The notes under the pieces were generated by a model, which did no database searches, was not told the DNA's origin, and saw nothing but the letters and a program-made list of their open reading frames with translations. Made by a program: the position numbers and the translations under genes. Below, piece after piece: positions 1-5,910 of a stretch of DNA of 11,679 nt. Numbering within the stretch: position 1 is the stretch's first letter; each line of letters begins with the position of its first letter. Source of the stretch: Desulfovibrionaceae bacterium UBA930 (lineage in GTDB: Bacteria; Desulfobacterota; Desulfovibrionia; Desulfovibrionales; Desulfovibrionaceae); the NCBI GenBank assembly GCA_002293605.1, contig DBDO01000128.1:3168-14846 (forward strand), given 5' to 3'.

Positions 1-1
1 C

Positions 2-3000
2 CCTTCGCCCGCCAAAGCGGCTGTCCGTTTTTTCTTCAAAAAGATGATGCAGACCGCGCACGGCCTCTTCCGGCGTAAGCGGCAAAAGCACTGCCCTGTT
101 CCGCAGCAGGGCCGCTCCCTCTTCCTGCCCCTGCTTCAGGATCGGGAACGAGGCGGCAAGGCTGCGGGAGGGGCAGGCGAGACTTTCCGCGCAAAGGGTA
201 AAAGCTGCCGCTGGCAGGCCCAGGGCGCGGCCGCAGGCCTCCCAGTGCCTGGCCGCGCTTTGGCAGCTTTCTTCCAGAAGTGCCTCCTCATAGGCGGCTA
301 TGCCCAAAGAGGGCTTTGCGCCTTTGCCTGCCGCCCCAAGGTCGAACAAGGACCGCGCCGCGTCCGGCACAGGCCCCGTCTGTGAAAAAGGTGAAAACAA
401 TTCGTTTGCCGCCCTTTGACTCAGCTTCCAGGCAAGGGCCGGTCCGATCAGCCAGAGCAGCAAAAAGGGAAGGGCCGCAAGGAATGCCTGCGTCTGCCAG
501 CCCTTGAAAAAGGCGAGCAACAGGGCCAGGGTCACTGCCATCAAGGGGCCTGCGCGCATCAGACTGTAAAAGGCGGACAGACGGTCCGGGCTGTCTGCAT
601 TGCGCTCCGGCCTCTGCCCCGCTACAGGGATTGTTGCACGAAAAGACCTCTCCTGCGGCCCAGCGCTCCCACCAAAGGCCGCATGCCACAGGGTCTGCAC
701 TATCACACCCATGTGAAAAAAGGCTTCAAAGGGCAGCCAGACCAGCAAAGAGAGCATGCGCAGCATATGCTTGCAGACAAGGCGCAGGAAAAGAGCGCCG
801 CGCCGCTGCAAGGGGATGTCCCGCCGCCCGCGCGCTGTGGTCCGTAGCGCGTCCAGAAGCGGGGAGGCAAAGGCCAGGGCCAGGATCAGCAAGGTCCAGG
901 CCCCTGGTTCGGGTGCGAAAAACCAGCCGAAGAGCAACAGAAAAAATAAGGCCGGAAGCGTCAGACTGCGCCCCATGTTCTCCGCTATTGCCCAACGCGA
1001 AAGCAGCATATCGCCCGTCCCGCTCTCGGGGCGCGAAGCAGCTGGGCCGGGTTTGCAGTCAGGCTTTTCGGCATGGAGGGCGCCCCTGGAAGAGGGACTC
1101 AGTCCGAAAAAAAGCCAGGGCACAAGCCGCCAGTCTTCCCGGATCTCTTGGGCGCGCCGGGGCAGGTCGGCGCTGTAGCTGTGGGGGCGGTCCTCATACA
1201 GCAGCAGGTCTGAAACCAGAGCGGAACGCGCGCGGCAGCCTTCTATCAGATCATGTGCGGGCAGATCATGCGCGGACAGATCATGAAGAGGCAGGCCCTT
1301 TTCAGAAAGAGCGCCTTCCGGAGGCGTGGCAAAGGAGTCCACCGCATAGATACCTCTGCCTCCGTACAGGCATTGCCGAAACATATCCTGATACAGATCG
1401 GACGCATCGCGCGCATAGGGATCAAGGCCCGCATCTGCGGAAAAAAGGCGGGCGTATCCGGAGCGGACGGCGCTGGCCAGGGTGGAGGCCACACGCGGCT
1501 GCATCAGGGCATGGCCGGACAGCACCTGGCCGGAGCGCGGATCATGCACAGGTCGGTTCAGCGGATGGGCCATGCATGCGGCCAGGTGCCGCACCACGCC
1601 TCCGGGAAGGCGAAGGCCAGGGTCCAGCGTCAGCACATAGCGTACGGGCGGCGAAGCTTTTCCGCCTGTAAGGGCCTCGCCTGCCCTGCGTATAAAGCTT
1701 TTGGAGTCCTTCCCTCTGAGCAGGGCAATGAATGCCGCCAGTGCGCTTTGCTCATGCTCATGCCCTGCCTCTTCCGGATTACGCCGGGAGCGGTGGCAGA
1801 AAAAGAAGGGCTGCGCGCGCCCCTCACTCGGGGGGGTATGGCGGGCGTTGAGGGCGGCAAGCCCCATTTCAAGGTGCTCCAGCAAGTCTGTTTCTGCCCT
1901 TTCCTCTGTCAGCAGACCGAACTGCGCGCCGGAGTCGCGGTTGGCCAGATAATGCGCTTCCAGGCGCTCCAAAAGACCGTCCACATCCCCAACGCTCCTG
2001 ATTGCGGAGTGCACGACAACCAGAGTGCGCGCCTCAGCCGGAATGCCCCTGGAAAAATCCATGCGGGGCGTGAAGCGGGGCGGCACAGCCGCACAGGCCA
2101 GCCAACTGAAGATTTTTGCCGTCACTTGCGCGGTCAGGGCAAACAGCGGCACAGCGGCAAGGAAGAGCCAGAGCAGGGCCGCGCCCCCCTGCCGCAACAA
2201 AGAGAGAAAAGGCCAGAGCAGCAGCAGGGCCAGCCCCAGCGAGAGTGCTATATACAGAGAAAGCGGCATGACCCTGCGTTCGCGCGGGTAAGCGACAGCG
2301 GGTGTTTCCCGCGCTAGGCCGCTTCTTTCGGAAAGGGCCTTTTCAAGCTCGGGGAGCCCGGCACCGATCAGATACCAGCCCACATGATCCCTGGGGGTGT
2401 CGGGCAAAAAGTCCGCATCCCGGCGCGCCGTCCTGCCGCGTCCTCCGGCCAGGGAAAGGGCCGTCTCAGCCACCCGCTCCTCGGACAAAAGATAGCGTTT
2501 GGCGAGCGCTTCCACGGCCTGTCTGTAGTGCTCTCTCGTGTCGGCGCTCATGGCCGGGTACAGGCCTGCCGCCTCTTTGCGCAAACTTTGCTCCACCCGG
2601 CTCTGCCCTTCGACAAAGGCATGCCAATCCACAGTCTGCATCCTGTGCAGGCTGTTTAGGGCCTGTGAAAGGCTCATCTGCCCGGCAGCCCGTTCGCGGG
2701 CATCTTCCCGCAGCAGTTGCTCCACAGTAAGCCCGGAGCGGGCGAGTTCTTCCTCCATCCAGCCAAGAGGCAGGGCCGGGGCTATCCCCTGCCCTTGCAG
2801 CCTGCGCGTCAGTTCGGCGACAAAGGAGGCGCTGAGGCGCGGCATGGATGCAGCCATGTCTGCAGCAACAGAGAGCAGAGCGCGCTTTCCGCCGGGCACG
2901 GACTCTGTAATCCGTTCCGCCCAGGCCGCTGCCGCCTCCTGCTCCTGTTGAAAAAAGCAAAGCCGCTCGGCTGTGCAGCGCAGCCTTTCAAGCAAGGCCA

Positions 3001-3538
3001 GACGCAGCATGACGGGAACGGCCCACAACTCGCCAAGGGTAAGCGGGGATACCGTCTGGTAAGATTCGACAAAGCGCTCCAGCAGCGCGCTCTCCAGGCC
3101 TCCGTCCGTATGCTCGATATGCTCCACAAGGATCGCGTATACGCGGGGCATGCCGTCTGCCGCGCCGCCCGCCAGTTGCGGAAGCTCCTGCATAGAGCGT
3201 TCCGCCAACTGATGCCGGGCGAGGCGCATATGCTCCTCCAGCATCCATCCTTTACCAGACAGAACGCCCCCTGCCGGGCCAGTGCAAAGCGGGGCGAGGC
3301 AGCGCTCAAGCGCCTGCCGGTTTTCATCCAGCCTGTCCAGTAAAAGCCCCGGAACCAGACGCACCCGCACTATGTGGCCGGCGGCAAGCTCCACAGCATG
3401 GCGCTCCATACGCCCGGCATTGAAAAGCTCCGCCTCCTGCGGGGGGCATGTGCCGCTGCTCCGCTCCTTTGCGCTCGGGGGAAACAGGGCGGCCCGCAGC
3501 CTGTGCATGGCGGATACAGCAATACTACTGATATTCAT
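2..3538 (-). CDS. Cyclic beta-1,2-glucan synthase (NdvB/ChvB) family protein, divergent, 3' end outside window
   Basis: One uninterrupted minus-strand frame of at least 1179 codons, running off the left edge. It starts at ATG 3538, with GAGGAG 10 bases upstream. Seen, by residue: an N-terminal family region with PLTLGELW ending near 173, DWHAF near 304-308 and DHVGWYL at 384-390; two membrane segments about 425-485; a GT84-like glycosyltransferase domain about 490-815 (DFSRGIPAEARTLVV from 494, MAHPLNRPV, LYQDMF, GRGIYAVDSF); four or more membrane segments about 858-955 and 1000-1037. Family members make periplasmic cyclic beta-1,2-glucans at the inner membrane and are often about 2800 residues, so more than half may be missing here. 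Odd: the expected DAD is DPG (639-641), the WERKRGK-type stretch after H582 is absent, RW before RGDW is QE, and HDL is repeated three times at 752-764. Residues after about 1040 do not show the glucoamylase-like motifs I expected. Family assignment is firm; catalytic activity is doubtful. Confidence 0.85.
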   Translation of the reverse strand, partial: MNISSIAVSAMHRLRAALFPPSAKERSSGTCPPQEAELFNAGRMERHAVELAAGHIVRVRLVPGLLLDRLDENRQALERCLAPLCTGPAGGVLSGKGWMLEEHMRLARHQLAERSMQELPQLAGGAADGMPRVYAILVEHIEHTDGGLESALLERFVESYQTVSPLTLGELWAVPVMLRLALLERLRCTAERLCFFQQEQEAAAAWAERITESVPGGKRALLSVAADMAASMPRLSASFVAELTRRLQGQGIAPALPLGWMEEELARSGLTVEQLLREDARERAAGQMSLSQALNSLHRMQTVDWHAFVEGQSRVEQSLRKEAAGLYPAMSADTREHYRQAVEALAKRYLLSEERVAETALSLAGGRGRTARRDADFLPDTPRDHVGWYLIGAGLPELEKALSERSGLARETPAVAYPRERRVMPLSLYIALSLGLALLLLWPFLSLLRQGGAALLWLFLAAVPLFALTAQVTAKIFSWLACAAVPPRFTPRMDFSRGIPAEARTLVVVHSAIRSVGDVDGLLERLEAHYLANRDSGAQFGLLTEERAETDLLEHLEMGLAALNARHTPPSEGRAQPFFFCHRSRRNPEEAGHEHEQSALAAFIALLRGKDSKSFIRRAGEALTGGKASPPVRYVLTLDPGLRLPGGVVRHLAACMAHPLNRPVHDPRSGQVLSGHALMQPRVASTLASAVRSGYARLFSADAGLDPYARDASDLYQDMFRQCLYGGRGIYAVDSFATPPEGALSEKGLPLHDLSAHDLPAHDLIEGCRARSALVSDLLLYEDRPHSYSADLPRRAQEIREDWRLVPWLFFGLSPSSRGALHAEKPDCKPGPAASRPESGTGDMLLSRWAIAENMGRSLTLPALFFLLLFGWFFAPEPGAWTLLILALAFASPLLDALRTTARGRRDIPLQRRGALFLRLVCKHMLRMLSLLVWLPFEAFFHMGVIVQTLWHAAFGGSAGPQERSFRATIPVAGQRPERNADSPDRLSAFYSLMRAGPLMAVTLALLLAFFKGWQTQAFLAALPFLLLWLIGPALAWKLSQRAANELFSPFSQTGPVPDAARSLFDLGAAGKGAKPSLGIAAYEEALLEESCQSAARHWEACGRALGLPAAAFTLCAESLACPSRSLAASFPILKQGQEEGAALLRNRAVLLPLTPEEAVRGLHHLFEEKTDSRFGGRR
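1247..1290. repeat. 15-bp in-frame tandem repeat, about three copies
   Basis: Units at 1247-1261, 1262-1276 and a partial one at 1277-1290 share CAGATCATG, with CGCG or TGCG following in the first two. On the minus strand they encode HDL-SA-HDL-PA-HDL (residues 752-764 of the glucan-synthase homologue), just before IEG. Related proteins, as I recall them, have one SHDLLEG at this place, so the repeat looks like a local expansion of a conserved element. The unit is a multiple of three and keeps the frame. Confidence 0.85.
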
Positions 3539-3618
3539 AAACGGCGCTCTCCTCAAACCTATTTTCCAAAAGCGGAAAAGCCTCTTAAAAAATGCAACAA
3601 GATTATATGGATATAGCT

Positions 3619-3647
3619 TATATAAGAAAAATTATATTTACTAACAA
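3619..3647 (-). promoter_or_regulatory. Candidate sigma-70 promoter of the glucan-synthase homologue
   Basis: On the minus strand TTGTTA (3647-3642) is followed after 17 bases by TATATA (3624-3619), about 80 bases upstream of the ATG at 3538. A perfect TTGACA (3654-3649) and a perfect TATAAT (3636-3631) also lie here, but only 12 bases apart, which is too short to work as a pair. The 10-base palindrome CTTATATAAG (3617-3626) covers the candidate -10. Judged by eye only. Confidence 0.35.
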
Positions 3648-3721
3648 ATGTCAAGAGTCCCTCCCCGCTGCTTCCCTTCTCAGTCCTTTTCACATAAATC
3701 GAAATAACATATTGAAATATC

Positions 3722-3770
3722 AATAAAAACAAAGCTTGCCCCCTCTATGCAGCAGAGAGGACAAGCTTTG
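3722..3770 (-). terminator. Rho-independent terminator of the kup-dinB-sirtuin operon
   Basis: Arms 3730-3746 and 3754-3770 pair over 17 positions with two mismatches. The outer nine pairs (CAAAGCTTG/CAAGCTTTG) are perfect and the loop is 7 bases. On the minus strand the stem is followed at once by GTTTTTATTG, the usual U-rich tail. It lies about 240 bases past the sirtuin stop codon and just upstream of the next gene's promoter, so it would insulate the two units. In the plus direction the T-run (3783-3789) is 12 bases away, and no plus-strand gene ends here. Confidence 0.75.
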
Positions 3771-3822
3771 CAAACAGCCTGATTTTTTTAGTTAACCCAT
3801 TGATATACAATAATATTAGACT

Positions 3823-3863
3823 ATTTTTCTATATTTTTTAAAAAAAATATAGATTTTTCTATA
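3823..3863. repeat. AT-rich direct repeat with an internal palindrome
   Basis: ATTTTTCTATA occurs at 3823-3833 and again at 3853-3863, exactly 30 bases apart. Between them TCTATA plus six T (3828-3839) faces eight A plus TATAGA (3840-3853), a near-perfect palindrome. The A and T runs could make the DNA bent or easily melted. It lies between the sirtuin stop and the operon terminator, upstream of the glucan-synthase homologue. Function unknown; it may simply be low-complexity sequence. Confidence 0.5.
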
Positions 3864-4011
3864 AACATTTTTTCCTCTGTCGCGCACAACTGTCGCTGCG
3901 TCACCCTCGGATGCTTTGCACGGCCATGCCTTTTCCATGTTTCTTTTTGGCGTGCCCTGCCGGGGCGCATCACTGCAACTCCAGAAAAAATCGAGACAAA
4001 TTGTATCCGAG

Positions 4012-4716
4012 CTACCAGGAGGTGCCGCTCAACACCTCCTCAACCCAGGCCGGAACCAGTTCCCCGGCTCTGCCGTAGCGCCCCTCGTGAAAGACGCTCG
4101 CCCCCAGGGAGGGCTCCAGATTCAGCTCTACCACATGCGCGCCGCTCTGCCGGGCGTGCCGGGCAAAACCCGCAGCCGGGTACACGTTGCCGGAGGTGCC
4201 TATGGAGACAAAAACCCGGCAGGCGGCAAGGGCCTGTTCGATGGCCTCCAGGTGGAGCGGCATCTCCTCAAACCAGACAATATCCGGCCGCAGGCTCCCC
4301 TTTTTGGCGCATTCGGGGCAGCAATCCTCCAGCAGCATGTCCTTTTCCCAGCGCATGGCCTCACCGCAGGCGGTGCAACGCGCCTTGAGCAGCTCGCCGT
4401 GCATGTGCAAAAGATTGCGCGTACCCGCGCGTTCGTGCAAATCATCCACATTCTGGGTAATCACCAGAACCGGTCTTTTACTTTCGCGCTCCAGCCGGGC
4501 CAGGGCCTCATGCGCAGGGTTGGGTTTGCTTTTGCCGCTCATGAGCCGTCTGCGCAGGCCGTTATAAAAATCAAGCACCCTTTTCGGGTCGCGTGCAAAA
4601 CCGTCCGGCGTGGCCACGTCTTCAATGCGCTCGTTTTCCCACATGCCCCCGGCACCGCGAAAAACCGCCATGCCGCTTTCCTGGCTGACGCCCGCCCCTG
4701 TCAGAATCACTATCAT
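4012..4716 (-). CDS. cobB: NAD-dependent protein deacylase, CobB-type sirtuin
   Basis: A 234-residue class III sirtuin, close to the usual bacterial length. It removes acyl groups from lysine using NAD and is cytoplasmic. Seen: NAD-binding GAGVSQESG (7-15) and FRG (19-21); TQNVDDLHERAG (87-98); HMHGEL with the likely catalytic His106; a complete zinc site Cys114, Cys117, Cys133, Cys136; GTSGNVYPAAGF and VELNLEPS near the C-terminus. The order and motifs follow E. coli CobB closely. In the acyl-pocket segment FYNGLRRRL, Tyr51 is present, but the place of CobB Arg95 (YxxR) is Leu54, with no gap needed in the alignment. Because that Tyr-Arg pair binds succinyl and malonyl groups, I infer an enzyme biased to acetyl or neutral acyl groups. 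The ATG overlaps the dinB stop by four bases (ATGA), with AAGGAGG seven bases upstream. It is the last gene of its operon. Confidence 0.93.
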   Translation of the reverse strand: MIVILTGAGVSQESGMAVFRGAGGMWENERIEDVATPDGFARDPKRVLDFYNGLRRRLMSGKSKPNPAHEALARLERESKRPVLVITQNVDDLHERAGTRNLLHMHGELLKARCTACGEAMRWEKDMLLEDCCPECAKKGSLRPDIVWFEEMPLHLEAIEQALAACRVFVSIGTSGNVYPAAGFARHARQSGAHVVELNLEPSLGASVFHEGRYGRAGELVPAWVEEVLSGTSW

Positions 4717-5900
4717 GCCTTTTCCTCCTTGTCGGCGAACAGCTTTCCCCTGATCACACTACGGCTGCCGAACTTGCCGCGCAAGGCGTCAAGCGCGGCG
4801 TCAAGGGCAGCCTCCCGCCCGGCTGCCTCTTCCTCGGGGTCCGGCAGCAGAGACAGTTGCCGACCGGAGCGTTCAAAGCGGGAAACCCCAACGCCAATCA
4901 GACGCAAGGGCCGCTCCAGCCTGGCCTCCCCCAGCAGTTCCAGGGCGGTCTCATAAATGGTCCTGGTCAGGTTGGTGGGGCGCTTGAGGGTGCGGCTGCG
5001 GGTTTTCTGGCTAAAGTCGTTATACTTGAGCTTGAGGGTGATGGTGCGCCCGAAAAGCCCCCTGGCCCTGAGGCTGCGCCCCACCCGCTCGGACTGGCGC
5101 AGCAGCCAGACCGAAAGTTCCGGCACTGTGCTGATATCCCTGGCAAAGGTATTTTCCGCACTTTCCGACTTGGCCTCCGTATAGGGCTCCACCGGACGGG
5201 GATCAATGCCGCGCGCACGGTCAAAGAGCGCTCCCCCGGCCTTGCCCAGGCGCGCCTGCCAGAAGTCTTCGGGGTAGCGCTGCACATCTGCTGCCCTGCG
5301 GATGCCGAGCAGTTCCAGATTTTTCAGCATCTGCGGCCCCACGCCGGGAATTTTGCCCACGGGCAGCCGCTCCAGAAAGGCCGGAACCTCCGCGTGGGAA
5401 ATCACGGTGAGCCCTCCGGGCTTTTGCATATCAGAGGCTATCTTTGCCAGGAATTTGACCGGGGCCAGCCCGATGGAGCAGCTCAAGCCGCTTTGGGCGT
5501 ATACCTCCGCCTGCAATTGCCTCGCCATATCCAGGGCCGAACCGAAAACCCGCTCCAGGCCGGTGGCGTCAAGGTAGGCCTCGTCCACCGAAGCCTGCTC
5601 CACCAGCGGAGAAAATTTTTCCAGCAAAAGCATGACCTCGCGCGACTTTTCCTGGTAGCGGGCCATGCGGCCCCGGAGAAAGACCCCCTGTGGGCACAGC
5701 TTTTTTGCCCGAAACATGGGCATGGCTGAATGCACTCCGAATTTTCTGGCCTCGTAAGAAGCTGTGGAAACCACCCCGCGTTCCGCGCCGCCGATGATAA
5801 CCGGGCGGCCCTTGAGTTCGGGCCTGTCCATCTGCTCCACAGAGGCGAAAAAGGCGTCCATGTCCAGATGCAGAATCCAGCGCCGGGCTTCGCTTTGCAT
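4713..5900 (-). CDS. dinB: DNA polymerase IV (Y-family translesion polymerase)
   Basis: 395 residues from ATG 5900. DinB copies past damaged template bases, with low fidelity. Seen: catalytic Asp13 in LDMDAFFASVEQ, with Phe18 as the likely steric gate; YEARKFGVHSAMP (49-61), a nucleotide-binding finger motif; SVDEAYLD (104-111) giving catalytic Asp106 and Glu107; a helix-hairpin-helix stretch with KIPGVGPQMLKNL; and the little-finger domain. QLSLL (348-352) fits a beta-clamp binding motif and is followed by an Ala/Glu-rich tail of 43 residues. The frame is open further upstream, but that part lies inside kup. ATG 5900 has AAGGG seven bases before it and fits the family start; ATG 5906, two codons earlier, is the alternative. 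The start lies about 10 bases past the kup stop, and the stop overlaps the sirtuin ATG, so translation is probably coupled. I see no obvious LexA operator next to it; any damage control would have to act at the operon promoter. Confidence 0.95.
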   Translation of the reverse strand: MQSEARRWILHLDMDAFFASVEQMDRPELKGRPVIIGGAERGVVSTASYEARKFGVHSAMPMFRAKKLCPQGVFLRGRMARYQEKSREVMLLLEKFSPLVEQASVDEAYLDATGLERVFGSALDMARQLQAEVYAQSGLSCSIGLAPVKFLAKIASDMQKPGGLTVISHAEVPAFLERLPVGKIPGVGPQMLKNLELLGIRRAADVQRYPEDFWQARLGKAGGALFDRARGIDPRPVEPYTEAKSESAENTFARDISTVPELSVWLLRQSERVGRSLRARGLFGRTITLKLKYNDFSQKTRSRTLKRPTNLTRTIYETALELLGEARLERPLRLIGVGVSRFERSGRQLSLLPDPEEEAAGREAALDAALDALRGKFGSRSVIRGKLFADKEEKA

Positions 5901-5910
5901 ATACATGCCC

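Larger units (their letters stand above)
3539..4011. other. AT-rich intergenic region between the glucan-synthase homologue and the sirtuin gene
   Basis: This is the only long non-coding stretch in the window. From right to left (direction of transcription of both flanking genes) it holds: a GC-rich 3' flank of the sirtuin gene with a doubtful 49-codon frame (3970 to 3821); an AT-rich block (about 3780-3880) with direct and inverted repeats; the operon terminator (3722-3770); a purine-rich tract on the minus strand (about 3655-3690); and promoter-like hexamers (3619-3654) leading to the ATG at 3538. I see no tRNA, and no riboswitch that I can recognise. The fall in GC against the neighbouring genes is marked. 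Confidence 0.8.

Noticed and set aside
631..1671. Long plus-strand frames opposite the left-hand gene (for example 631-1671 and 1253-2317)
   Set aside because: They lie antisense to a continuous minus-strand frame with clear family similarity, have Arg/Gln/Pro-rich compositions typical of GC-rich shadow frames, and match no family I know.
1..3538. Reading the left-hand gene as a pseudogene because of its changed catalytic motifs
   Set aside because: No stop codon or frameshift appears in more than 1170 codons of GC-rich sequence, and family regions outside the active site are well kept, so loss of function of one domain is possible but gene decay is not shown.
3770..3795. Plus-strand intrinsic terminator using the T-run at 3783-3789
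   Set aside because: The run begins 12 bases after the stem and no plus-strand gene ends here; the minus-strand T-run directly abuts the stem.
3916..4956. Plus-strand frame of 346 codons opposite the sirtuin gene and dinB
   Set aside because: The minus strand carries complete sirtuin and DinB motifs here; the plus frame is their complement and shows no recognisable domain.
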